Source: Caldilineaceae bacterium
Lineage (GTDB): Bacteria > Chloroflexota > Anaerolineae > Caldilineales > Caldilineaceae
Direction: 5' to 3'
Assembly: GCA_015494005.1 (NCBI GenBank)
Contig: WGCB01000722.1
Coordinates: 1 to 8,218 of the forward strand
DNA length: 8,218 nt
The first letter of the stretch is position 1. Every line of letters begins with the position of its first letter. A program made the translations under genes and the position numbers. Positions 1-6,696 of this stretch are shown here, piece by piece. The notes under the pieces are model-generated. The model made no database searches. It had not been told where the DNA came from and was given only the letters and a program-made list of their open reading frames with translations.

Positions 1-773
1 AGTCCACCCTGCTCAGCGTGATCAGCGCGGCCAAGCCCAAGATCGCAGACTACCCCTTCACCACGGTGGTACCCAACCTGGGCGTGGCCGAGGTCGATCA
101 CCACGCCATCGTCTTCGCGGACATCCCCGGCCTGCTGGAGGGAGCCCACGAGGGGGTGGGTCTGGGCCTGGACTTCCTGCGCCACATCGAGCGGACCCGG
201 GTGCTCGTCCACCTGCTGGACGGAGCCAGTCCGGATCCCCTGGGCGATTTCGAGGCCATCAACCAGGAGCTGGCCCTCTTCAACCCCAAGCTGGCCGAGA
301 AGCCCCAGATCGTGGTGCTGAACAAGATCGACCTGCCCGAGGCTCGGGAAAAATGGCCCCAGATCAAGCAGGCCATGGAAGCCCGGGGGCTGCCGGTCCT
401 GGCCATCAGCGCGGTGACCGGGGAGAACGTCCAGAAGCTGCTCTACAAGGTCAAGGAGATGTTGGAGGCCCTGCCGCCGGAAGAGGAACCGGAGGAGGCC
501 GAGGTCATCGAGATCCGGCCGGAGGTGGACGAGAAGGCCTTCACCATCGAGCGGGTGGACGAGCACACCTGGCGGGTGCGGGGCATCGCCATCGAGCGGG
601 CGGCCAAGATGACCAACTGGGACTACTACGAGGCGGCCATGCGTTTCCAGCGCATCATGAAGGCCCTGGGTGTCACCGACGCCCTGCGAGAGGCCGGGGT
701 CCAAGAGGGAGACACGGTCCTCATCGGGGATGTGGAGCTGGTCTGGGGCTACGAGAACGCCTTCGGGGAGTAG
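1..773 (+). CDS. obgE: GTPase ObgE/CgtA, 3' part (5' end outside window)
   Basis: Obg-family GTPase, which binds the large ribosomal subunit and acts in its late assembly and in stress and growth control. The reading frame is open from the first base, where the window starts inside the P-loop (S-T-L-L follows the expected G-K). Visible motifs are the Obg-type switch I stretch (KIADYPFTT), G3 DIPG at 120-131, the Obg signature [14 protein letters not shown]4 NKID at 321-332 and G5 ISAVTGEN at 405-428. The last 80 or so residues (from about 520) form the C-terminal OCT domain, with [19 protein letters not shown] and a final DVELVW. The glycine-rich N-terminal Obg fold and G1 lie upstream. About 256 residues are visible, whereas the family is usually 330-450. 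The stop is 3 bases before nadD, so the two are very probably cotranscribed. Confidence 0.96.
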   Translation, partial: STLLSVISAAKPKIADYPFTTVVPNLGVAEVDHHAIVFADIPGLLEGAHEGVGLGLDFLRHIERTRVLVHLLDGASPDPLGDFEAINQELALFNPKLAEKPQIVVLNKIDLPEAREKWPQIKQAMEARGLPVLAISAVTGENVQKLLYKVKEMLEALPPEEEPEEAEVIEIRPEVDEKAFTIERVDEHTWRVRGIAIERAAKMTNWDYYEAAMRFQRIMKALGVTDALREAGVQEGDTVLIGDVELVWGYENAFGE

Positions 774-776
774 GGC

Positions 777-1466
777 ATGGACGAGCTGCTGCAGGGCAAT
801 CCTGGGGACGATCCGGCGGATGGCGACGGCCGTCGTCGCATCGGCATCTTCGGCGGCACCTTCGACCCCATCCACATCGGCCACCTGATCCTGGCGGAGG
901 AAGCCTGGTTCCAGCTGGGCCTGGACCGGGTCTACCTGGTGCCAGCCGGGGATCCCCCTCACAAGCGGGACCGGCGGCTGACCATGGTGGAGCATCGGCT
1001 GCGCATGGCCCAGCTGGCCACCGCGGACAGCGAGTACATCCACGTGAGCCGGGTGGACGCGGACCGTCCCGGACCCCACTACACCGCGGACATGGTGCGC
1101 ATCGTCCGGGAGCGGGTGGGGCCCCAGGTGGATCTCTACTTCCTCATGGGCACGGACAGCCTGCAGGATCTGCCCAACTGGCACGAGGCCCGCTGGCTGG
1201 TGGAGAACTGCAAGCTGGTGGCCCTGCGCCGCTACGACATCACTCTGGACTGGGACTACCTGAACCGAGAGCTGCCAGGCATCCAGGAGCGGGTGATCAT
1301 CCTGGACATGCCGGAGCTGGAGATCGCCAGCCACACCATCCAGGAGCGGGTGCGCACGGGCCAGCCCATCCGCTACCAGGTGCCCCGCCTGGTGGAGCGC
1401 TACATTCGGGAGCATCACCTCTACGGGCCGGCCAGCCCTGGCCCCGACCGATCCCTCCGTCCATGA
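777..1466 (+). CDS. nadD: nicotinate-nucleotide adenylyltransferase NadD
   Basis: Cytoplasmic enzyme that joins nicotinate mononucleotide and ATP to give nicotinate adenine dinucleotide, the central step of NAD synthesis. At 229 aa it is slightly longer than usual because about 20 polar residues precede the core. The nucleotidyltransferase signature [11 protein letters not shown] is at residues 26-36, with the HxGH site at 33-36. The NadD-type [17 protein letters not shown] lies at about 125-141, and a C-terminal helix ends in [11 protein letters not shown]. The ATG at 777 is preceded by GGGGAG six bases upstream, and no ATG, GTG or TTG occurs between it and the core. Oddity: the second motif, normally ISSTxIR, reads IASHTIQ at residues 183-189, so the phosphate-contacting Thr and Arg positions are His and Gln. 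Its position directly after obgE and before a strong terminator makes it the last gene of that operon. NadD identity is firm; full activity is assumed. Confidence 0.93.
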   Translation: MDELLQGNPGDDPADGDGRRRIGIFGGTFDPIHIGHLILAEEAWFQLGLDRVYLVPAGDPPHKRDRRLTMVEHRLRMAQLATADSEYIHVSRVDADRPGPHYTADMVRIVRERVGPQVDLYFLMGTDSLQDLPNWHEARWLVENCKLVALRRYDITLDWDYLNRELPGIQERVIILDMPELEIASHTIQERVRTGQPIRYQVPRLVERYIREHHLYGPASPGPDRSLRP

Positions 1467-1469
1467 GAA

Positions 1470-1504
1470 AGGCCGGACCAATGCCTCGGTCCGGCCTGTT
1501 TTTT
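1470..1504 (+). terminator. intrinsic terminator of the obgE-nadD operon
   Basis: A perfect 10-bp GC-rich stem (AGGCCGGACC at 1470-1479 with GGTCCGGCCT at 1488-1497) encloses an 8-base loop. It is followed by G and six T at 1499-1504. It begins 4 bases after the nadD stop codon. Read on the minus strand, the same hairpin is followed only by TTTCTC, so it could at most weakly stop transcripts of the convergent peptidase gene ending at 1566. Confidence 0.93.
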
Positions 1505-1565
1505 CCTCACGTTTCCACCCTGGGCTCTCAGACCCACGATGATGTCAATTCAGCCCCATCTCCGC

Positions 1566-2915
1566 TCAGTGCACCTGCAGGCGGTTGGACTCGGGGAAGT
1601 CCGGCTGGAGCTCCAAGGCGGGCAGCCGTGGGTGGTTGGCGCCGGCCTGCTGCCCGTCCGGGGCAGGGCTGTTCAGGAGCTCCAGGGCCTTGCGGAACTG
1701 GGCGTCCTCGCTCTCCAAGAGCTCCGCCGGGGTGAGCTGCCGCAGCTGCCGGGCGTCCAGCAGAGTGACCGTGGCTGGCTGCTCCACGGGGATGTCCGGC
1801 TCGATACCCTGGCCTTTGATCAGCCGTCCGTCGGGGGTGAGCCAGTTGGTCACGCCCAGGAGGATGGCGGAGCCGTCGCTCAGGTTGAACTGGTTGAGGA
1901 CCGTGCCCGTGCCGAAGGTGGTCTCCCCCACCAGCTGGGCCCGTCCGTTGTCCCGGAGGGCCCCGGCGGTGATCTCCCCGGCGCTGGCCGTCCCCTGGTT
2001 GATGAGCACGACCAGGGGGATATCTCGCGCCAGGCCCCAGCCCCGGGATTTGTGCTTTTGGATGTTGCCCTCTGCGTCCTGCTCCAGGAAGATGACCTTG
2101 CCCGGCGAGAGGAACTGGCTGGTCACTGCCAGGGCCTCGTGGACGTAGCCGCCCGGGTTGTTGCGCAGGTCCAGGACCATGCCCTGGATGGACGTGCCTT
2201 GGCTCCGCAAGTCGTTGATCTCCTGGAGGGCGGCCTTCAGCTCCTGGCTGGTCTCCGCTGCGAACTGGTTGACCTGGACGTAGGCCAGCTCCTGGCCTGG
2301 GATCAGGGCCCAGTCCACGCTTTTCAGCTGGATCTCGCCCCGCACCACCTCGATCTCCACGGCTTCCTCAGCGTCCGGGTGGAGCACCGTGAGGATCACC
2401 GGGCTGCCTGCCGGGCCACGGATGCGTGAGATGACCTGGGAAAGGGTCTGGTCGGTGATGGGCTCTCCGTCCACGGCCAGGATCACGTCCCCGGCCACGA
2501 TGCCGGCCTCCTCCGCGGGGGAGCCGGCGATGGGCGCCACGATGATCACCTGGCCTTCCTCCATGGAGACGTAGGCCCCGATGCCCTGGTAGGAGCCCTC
2601 CAGGCTGGACTCGTGCTGGGCCAGCTCCTCGGGGGAGAGGAAGGCGGTGTGGCCTTCATCGCCCAGGGTGCTGAGCATGCCCTGGATGGCGCCGTAGGTC
2701 ATGGTCCGGAAGTCGATGCGGTCCCGGTCCACAAAGTGGGCCACCACCAGGTCCCAGGCTTCCCAGAAGACGGCGAACTCGGCAGGCTCCTGGGAAGCGG
2801 CCACCGAGCGAGCCATGAAGCCGGTCACATTGCCGGCGGTGAATGCACCCAGCACCAGGGCCAGGAGTACGAGGGTGGAGAGGAATCGGCTGCTAGTTTT
2901 CGGTTTTCGGTTCAT
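1566..2915 (-). CDS. membrane-anchored PDZ/S41 (C-terminal processing) peptidase homologue, atypical active site
   Basis: Homologue of the CtpA/Prc family of serine proteases, which cut C-terminal tails of envelope proteins. The 449-aa protein starts with basic NRKPK and a hydrophobic segment at about residues 11-34, a signal anchor or signal peptide that places the rest outside the membrane. A helical region at about 45-105 is followed by a PDZ domain (about 106-180, with GIGAYV and GSPAEEAGIVAGDVI) and the S41 core (LDLRNNPGG at 248-256, NQGTASAGE at 306-314). The nucleophile Ser311 and Asp322 match E. coli Prc Ser430 and Asp441. The Lys expected 25 residues after the Ser is Thr336 (GTG, not GKG), and the usual Gln four further on is Leu340. 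It may be inactive or use another base. The start at 2915 has a good ribosome site; an upstream in-frame start at 3011 falls in a candidate promoter. It is divergent from the response regulator. Confidence 0.9.
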   Translation of the reverse strand: MNRKPKTSSRFLSTLVLLALVLGAFTAGNVTGFMARSVAASQEPAEFAVFWEAWDLVVAHFVDRDRIDFRTMTYGAIQGMLSTLGDEGHTAFLSPEELAQHESSLEGSYQGIGAYVSMEEGQVIIVAPIAGSPAEEAGIVAGDVILAVDGEPITDQTLSQVISRIRGPAGSPVILTVLHPDAEEAVEIEVVRGEIQLKSVDWALIPGQELAYVQVNQFAAETSQELKAALQEINDLRSQGTSIQGMVLDLRNNPGGYVHEALAVTSQFLSPGKVIFLEQDAEGNIQKHKSRGWGLARDIPLVVLINQGTASAGEITAGALRDNGRAQLVGETTFGTGTVLNQFNLSDGSAILLGVTNWLTPDGRLIKGQGIEPDIPVEQPATVTLLDARQLRQLTPAELLESEDAQFRKALELLNSPAPDGQQAGANHPRLPALELQPDFPESNRLQVH

Positions 2916-2923
2916 GAAGCGCT

Positions 2924-2929
2924 TCACCT
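2924..2929 (-). promoter_or_regulatory. ribosome binding site fixing the S41 start
   Basis: AGGTGA on the minus strand lies 8 bases before the ATG at 2915. It decides for this start over the in-frame ATG at 3011, which would add 32 residues without signal-peptide character. Confidence 0.7.
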
Positions 2930-3011
2930 GGGGGCTGTGTGGACTGAACTCGATTCCCTGTCGGACGGGAATCTGTCCATGGATTGGGTGTGGACTGTTG
3001 TGAATGGCCAT

Positions 3012-3040
3012 ACTCTACCAATTTGGGGCGATTTTACCAA
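3012..3040 (-). promoter_or_regulatory. candidate sigma70-type promoter for the S41 gene
   Basis: On the minus strand TTGGTA (3040-3035) is followed after 17 bases by TAGAGT (3017-3012), which has a TG one base before it (extended -10). The transcript would begin near 3005, giving a leader of about 90 nt to the ATG at 2915. The match is moderate. The -35 lies within an inverted repeat (3029-3044). Confidence 0.4.
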
Positions 3041-3044
3041 ATCG
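3029..3044. repeat. inverted repeat over the -35 of the S41 promoter
   Basis: CGATTT (3029-3034), four bases TACC, then AAATCG (3039-3044) form a perfect 6+6 inverted repeat. It covers the candidate -35 element at 3035-3040, a typical place for a repressor operator. No binding protein can be named. Confidence 0.35.
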
Positions 3045-3254
3045 GTTGCCCACTTTCCTGTGGGGAGGCACACAGAACAGAGGTTTTGGACAAGTGTCCG
3101 CTTATGGAAATCTATCCGAAAGCTGTGTCCGTCGAAGGCTAATTAACGGTTGATACAGAAAACATCGTTTTGTTTCTCGGCACATTAGTCAGTCTGTTTA
3201 CAGTACACTGGTCAAAATCAGGGCCATTTCCCAGCAATCACTTATTGAGAATTT

Positions 3255-3274
3255 ACAATTTGGCCGGAAATTGT
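3255..3274. repeat. inverted repeat upstream of the response regulator promoter
   Basis: ACAATTT (3255-3261), GGCCGG, AAATTGT (3268-3274) is a perfect 7+7 inverted repeat. Its centre lies about 80 bp before the start expected from the promoter at 3310-3338, a position compatible with an activator site. It could equally be a chance palindrome in AT-rich DNA. Confidence 0.3.
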
Positions 3275-3309
3275 CAGCTCGAAAACGGCTGTAATCTGGT
3301 ATTCTTAAC

Positions 3310-3338
3310 TTGAGGGGAAAATAGAATTGGTGTATACT
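3310..3338 (+). promoter_or_regulatory. sigma70-type promoter (P1) toward the response regulator
   Basis: TTGAGG (3310-3315), a 17-base spacer and TATACT (3333-3338) make the best promoter match in the window, within the most AT-rich stretch. Transcription would begin near 3345, leaving a leader of about 350 nt before the ATG at 3694. Confidence 0.6.
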
Positions 3339-3433
3339 ATGTGAAACCGATTTCAAACAACTTGATTTTGCCCAGAACTTGACTCTTTTCCCCACTAGCA
3401 CTTTCTTTTCTGAAAGGTTTCCCTGGCTTTACC

Positions 3434-3442
3434 TGGTATACT
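3434..3442 (+). promoter_or_regulatory. candidate extended -10 promoter (P2) toward the response regulator
   Basis: TGGTATACT at 3434-3442 is an extended -10 element (TGn plus TATACT, the same hexamer as P1). No good -35 precedes it, as extended -10 promoters allow. Transcription would begin near 3449, giving a leader of about 245 nt. Confidence 0.45.
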
Positions 3443-3693
3443 GTAGGTTTTTCGTTCATTTCAGGTGGGGATCCTGGGCTGTAGATGGGGTTAGGTTCCC
3501 TCAGTTATGCTTAGAAGACCAGCCCCGCGCTGGAAGTGGCGATCGAGACCCAGTCCTGCTTCGAAACCCCGACCGTGTGGCCGCTCTGTTGTCGTCCCGG
3601 TTGTTCACGGATTCTTTTCTCGTCAGCGTTCCCTACGTGTTCCATCCATCTGAGTGATTCATGTACCCATTTAAGCACTAGAAAGAGGTTATC

Positions 3694-4441
<748 letters not shown>

Positions 4442-4443
<2 letters not shown>

Positions 4444-4520
4444 GCCGGGGCTCCCTGCCCCAACGGGACACGGCTCCAGACGAACATCGGCGTCTAAGGC
4501 TCGACCTGGCGCCTCCAGGT
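4442..4520 (+). other. structured 3' untranslated region with three hairpins
   Basis: Three inverted repeats follow one another after the regulator stop. The first has GAGCCG (4442-4447) pairing with CGGCTC (4471-4476), or alternatively an inner GGGGC/GCCCC at 4447-4461. The second has AGACG (4478-4482) with CGTCT (4491-4495). The third has ACCTGG (4504-4509) with CCAGGT (4515-4520). None has a T run, so they are not terminators. The true terminator follows at 4550. This could protect the mRNA end or give a stable small RNA. It matches no RNA family I recognise. Confidence 0.45.
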
Positions 4521-4549
4521 GACGGGTTCGGCTGTGTGTTGCCATCCCC

Positions 4550-4591
4550 AGAGCGCTTTGACCGATACGGCCAAGGCGCTCTTGTTTTTTT
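4550..4591 (+). terminator. intrinsic terminator after the response regulator
   Basis: An 11-bp stem (AGAGCGCTTTG at 4550-4560 with CAAGGCGCTCT at 4572-4582, one G-T pair) has an 11-base loop and is followed by TG and seven T (4585-4591). It lies inside the upward extension of the Nudix reading frame, which argues that the Nudix protein starts later, at 4677. Confidence 0.92.
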
Positions 4592-4624
4592 CAACCCCTG
4601 GCATGGCCCGTCCCAGGCGAGGAG

Positions 4625-4663
4625 GGCCGGAACCAACGGCCGGAACCAACGGTCGGAACCAAT
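4625..4663 (+). repeat. three tandem 13-bp repeats before the Nudix gene
   Basis: GGCCGGAACCAAC occurs at 4625-4637 and 4638-4650, then GGTCGGAACCAAT at 4651-4663. The first two copies are identical and the third has two changes. The array ends 2 bases before the GTGAGG ribosome site of the Nudix gene, in its likely leader or promoter. It may be a regulatory site array or a replication-slippage product. Confidence 0.85.
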
Positions 4664-4664
4664 A

Positions 4665-4670
4665 GTGAGG
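4665..4670 (+). promoter_or_regulatory. ribosome binding site of the Nudix gene
   Basis: GTGAGG lies 6 bases before the ATG at 4677. It selects that start over the in-frame upstream ATG at 4536 and over the GTG contained in the site itself. Confidence 0.6.
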
Positions 4671-4676
4671 CGAAGG

Positions 4677-5219
4677 ATGCAAAGCTGGCGCACGTTGCAC
4701 CGAAAAACGATCCTGGAGCGGGGGAAGTTCCTGCGGGTGGAGGAGCACGCGGTGGCGCTCCCCGACGGCACGGTGATCCCCGACTGGCCCTGGCTGGTCA
4801 CCCCGGACTACGTCAACGTGGTGGCGGTGACCCGGGAAGGGATGTTCCTTTGCTTCCGCCAGACCAAGTACGCGGTGGATGGCGCCACCCTGGCCGTGGT
4901 GGGCGGCTACCTGGAGCCTGGCGAGGATCCCCTGGCCGCGGCCCAGCGGGAGCTGTTGGAGGAGACAGGGCACCAGGCTTCCCAGTGGACCGGGCTGGGC
5001 GTCTACGCGGTGGACGGCAACCGGGGCGCGGGCCGAGCCCATCTTTTCCTGGCCCAGGACGCCCATCCCGTGGCGCCCATCCAGGCCGACGATCTGGAGG
5101 AGCAGGAGTTGCTCTTCCTGAGCCTCCCAGAAATGCAAACGGCCGTCCTCCAGGGCAAATTCCAGGTCCTGCCCTGGACGGCGGCCGTGGCTTTGGCCTT
5201 GCTCCACTTGACGGGCTAG
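4677..5219 (+). CDS. Nudix hydrolase, ADP-ribose pyrophosphatase-like
   Basis: Cytoplasmic hydrolase of nucleoside diphosphates linked to another group, 180 aa. The Nudix box GX5EX7REUXEEXGU is complete at residues 77-99 (G77, E83, R91-E92-L93, E95-E96, G98), so Mg-dependent catalysis is expected. The final hydrophobic position of the box is His99. The N-terminal part (W-R-T-L-H-R-K-T-I-L, followed by a beta sheet and an internal VNVVAV strand) resembles ADP-ribose pyrophosphatases of the NudF type, but the usual LPAG before the box is VVGG, so the substrate is uncertain. I chose ATG 4677 because of its ribosome site and because an earlier start would include a terminator. The gene stands alone between the regulator terminator and the convergent small gene. 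Its stop overlaps the stop of that gene, and there is no terminator just after it. Confidence 0.88.
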   Translation: MQSWRTLHRKTILERGKFLRVEEHAVALPDGTVIPDWPWLVTPDYVNVVAVTREGMFLCFRQTKYAVDGATLAVVGGYLEPGEDPLAAAQRELLEETGHQASQWTGLGVYAVDGNRGAGRAHLFLAQDAHPVAPIQADDLEEQELLFLSLPEMQTAVLQGKFQVLPWTAAVALALLHLTG

Positions 5220-5629
5220 AGATCTTCTTCGTCGATCCCTTCGGCCGGCATCTCCACCTCCAGCACGTCCCCGTGGATGTTGATGACGATGCGGAAGCCC
5301 ATCATGCCCAGCAGCTGCCGGGCCTCCTCGGGGATGGGCTGGCCCACGGCTTCGTCCATCTTCTCGATGGAGCTTTCCACCGCGGCCTTGGTGAAGAGAT
5401 CGTCCTTGCCCATCATCTCCAGCACCCCCTTCACGGCCAGGTCCTTGTGGGCGGCCACCTGCTCCTTGATGGTCCGCAGCACCTGGCGATCCACCGTGGC
5501 GGCGTCGATGTGCCGATGGAAGTCGTCCTCCACCACCACGTAGCAGGCGTCTCGACCCACCCAGGCCACATCCACCGGGTGGCCCTGATCGTCGAAGACC
5601 AGGCCGGCAAACATCGCGTGCTCTGCCAT
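5216..5629 (-). CDS. conserved-looking acidic protein of unknown function, 137 aa
   Basis: I cannot assign a function. The ATG at 5629 follows an excellent ribosome site (AGGAG at 5639-5635, five bases before the ATG). There is no signal peptide or membrane segment, so it is likely cytoplasmic. The N-terminal third (AGLVFDDQGHPVDVAWVGRD and a following YVVV strand) looks like a small beta domain. The middle (about 42-95) is helical and charged, with VDRQVLRTIKEQVAAHKD. The C-terminal part (about 100-127) has PEEARQLLGMMGFRIVINIHG and then an acidic tail ending DEEDL. I recall similar uncharacterised proteins in Chloroflexota but cannot verify this. A TACAAT at 5724-5719 could be a -10 but has no good -35; read-through from the isomerase gene is the alternative. 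Its final codon position overlaps the Nudix stop. Confidence 0.8.
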   Translation of the reverse strand: MAEHAMFAGLVFDDQGHPVDVAWVGRDACYVVVEDDFHRHIDAATVDRQVLRTIKEQVAAHKDLAVKGVLEMMGKDDLFTKAAVESSIEKMDEAVGQPIPEEARQLLGMMGFRIVINIHGDVLEVEMPAEGIDEEDL

Positions 5630-5769
5630 ATCAACTCCTCTCAAAATTCCACATAAATCCGCAAATTTCCCGCGTCTGCACTTTGTGACGCTCTCGGGGT
5701 CGCTCAGGTTCCTCCCCCATTGTACGGGACAGGGGGCTGTTTCGCCTGGCAGATCCAGGGCAGAAAACC

Positions 5770-6570
5770 TCAGAGCAGCTCCGCTTTTTGGCGCAGAAAA
5801 GCCAGGCTGCGGGCCACGCTGCCCAGGGGATCCCGGGGCTTGTCGTGTTCCACCACGTACCACTCGGCCCCCGCCGCCTTGGCCGCAGGCAGCAGCCGGT
5901 CCCAGTCCAGGACGCCGTAGCCCACGTCGGCCCAGCCGTCCTCGTCCTGGTTCTGCCCCAGGGGCGCGATATCCTTCACATGGACCCGGGGGCAGCGCCC
6001 CGCGTACTGGGCCAGGAGGGCCACCGGGTCCGCGCCGCCCTGCACCACCCAGGCCAGGTCCGGCTCGAAGAAGAGGTGCTCCGGGTCCGCGCTCTCCAGC
6101 AGCCAGTCGATGGCCCGCTTGCCCTGGATGGTGGTCATCTCCGGCGCGTGGTTGTGGTAGCCCAGACGCAGCCCCGCCTCCCGGAAGCGCTGGCCCAGTT
6201 CGTCCAGCCGGCGGCCCATCTCCTGCCAGGCCTCCGGCGTGCGGGCCTCCATCACCGGCCGGGGCAGGGAGGGCAGGATCACCGCCGGGTTGTCGATGGC
6301 CCGGTGGAAGGCGATGACCGCCTCCGTCTCCTCCGTCACGGCCTGGAAGGAGACGTGGGCCGACACCGCCTGCAGGCCGGCTCGCGCCAGGGCTTCCCGC
6401 ATGGCTTCCGCGCCAAGCCCGTGGTTGTGGACCAGCTCCACGGCCGGGTAGCCCATGGCCGCCACCCGGTCCAGCATCTCCTGGAAGCTGCCGGGAAACT
6501 CCCGCAGGCTGTAGAGCTGTACGGCGATGGGCAGGGTTTTGTTTCCGGTTGTCTGGCGTTCTTCGCTCAC
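5770..6570 (-). CDS. sugar phosphate isomerase/epimerase-like TIM-barrel protein
   Basis: Member of the xylose-isomerase-like TIM-barrel superfamily (the fold shared with IolE and endonuclease IV), 266 aa. Such proteins use a divalent metal to isomerise or epimerise sugars and related polyols; the substrate cannot be told from sequence. The first strand reads PIAVQLYSLRE, and AVELVHNHG follows at about 44-51. Likely metal ligands by family pattern are Glu144 (YHNHAPEM), Asp171 (FEPDLAWV), His197 (RVHVKD) and Glu241 (VVEHD). The VGYGVLDWDRLL stretch near 216-227 is typical. All ligand positions are filled, so it should be active. The GTG at 6570 is chosen because GGAAAGGA lies 7 bases upstream; a longer frame to 6669 only translates a 7-bp repeat. 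It lies 126 bp after recD2 in the same direction. Confidence 0.87.
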   Translation of the reverse strand: MSEERQTTGNKTLPIAVQLYSLREFPGSFQEMLDRVAAMGYPAVELVHNHGLGAEAMREALARAGLQAVSAHVSFQAVTEETEAVIAFHRAIDNPAVILPSLPRPVMEARTPEAWQEMGRRLDELGQRFREAGLRLGYHNHAPEMTTIQGKRAIDWLLESADPEHLFFEPDLAWVVQGGADPVALLAQYAGRCPRVHVKDIAPLGQNQDEDGWADVGYGVLDWDRLLPAAKAAGAEWYVVEHDKPRDPLGSVARSLAFLRQKAELL

Positions 6571-6577
6571 GGTTCGA

Positions 6578-6585
6578 TCCTTTCC
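6578..6585 (-). promoter_or_regulatory. ribosome binding site fixing the GTG start of the isomerase gene
   Basis: GGAAAGGA on the minus strand ends 7 bases before GTG 6570. It abuts a pyrimidine-rich leader, and TCCT just upstream could pair with its AGGA in a short hairpin (weak, 4 bp). Confidence 0.65.
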
Positions 6586-6591
6586 GGAGGA

Positions 6592-6645
6592 GTTGGAAGC
6601 TAGGAGTTGGAAGATGGGAGTTGGAAGTTGGAAGCTGGGAGTTGG
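6592..6645 (+). repeat. 7-bp tandem repeat (GNTRGRA) in the isomerase leader
   Basis: Seven full heptamers and a partial one run without interruption on the plus strand: GTTGGAA, GCTAGGA, GTTGGAA, GATGGGA, GTTGGAA, GTTGGAA, GCTGGGA, GTTGG. The array lies in the 126-bp gap between the recD2 stop and the isomerase ribosome site. It is pyrimidine-rich in the minus-strand transcript, and guanine pairs recur every 7 bases on the plus strand. Because 7 is not a multiple of 3, it reads as a 7-residue peptide repeat (QLPTSNS type) in every frame. Confidence 0.9.
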
Positions 6646-6696
6646 CCGTCCGTCCTGAAGACAGGGCACGCGCCACGCGCTGAACCGGCGCCCCGA

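Larger units (their letters stand above)
2916..3693. other. long AT-rich intergenic control region between divergent genes
   Basis: No convincing gene lies in these 778 bp. Bases 3121-3420 are about 40% G+C by hand count, against clearly above 60% in the flanking genes. The region holds a candidate promoter toward the peptidase (3012-3040), two toward the response regulator (3310-3338 and 3434-3442), and two inverted repeats (3029-3044 and 3255-3274). Bases 3443-3693 would form a leader of about 250 nt or more for the regulator gene. I see short hairpins there (for example CCAGC/GCTGG near 3519-3533) but no riboswitch that I recognise. Short open frames here (3198-3401 minus, 3379-3657 plus) lack ribosome sites and family features. 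Confidence 0.75.

Noticed and set aside
353..1735. Long plus-strand open frame overlapping obgE and nadD
   Set aside because: It is a Gly/Pro/Arg/His-rich shadow in a second frame of two clear genes, runs through the terminator, and has no family feature.
1539..2429. Open frame antisense to the S41 gene
   Set aside because: The opposite strand carries a complete conserved protein; this frame is a product of high GC content.
2916..3011. N-terminal extension of the S41 protein to the ATG at 3011
   Set aside because: It overlaps the candidate -10, lacks a ribosome site and would bury the signal anchor behind 32 residues.
3198..3401. Small minus-strand frame in the AT-rich region
   Set aside because: It lies over the best plus-strand promoter and has no ribosome site or family feature.
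3379..3657. Small plus-strand frame in the regulator leader
   Set aside because: It begins with TTG, has no ribosome site, overlaps the second promoter and shows no recognisable protein features.
4536..4676. Earlier start for the Nudix protein
   Set aside because: It would translate through an intrinsic terminator and the 13-bp repeats; the ATG at 4677 has a good ribosome site.
5720..5765. Possible terminator after the isomerase gene on the minus strand
   Set aside because: CCTGG/CCAGG and ACAG/CTGT can form short hairpins, but no T run follows either of them.
5685..6317. Proline-rich plus-strand frame opposite the isomerase gene
   Set aside because: Low-complexity antisense shadow with no ribosome site.
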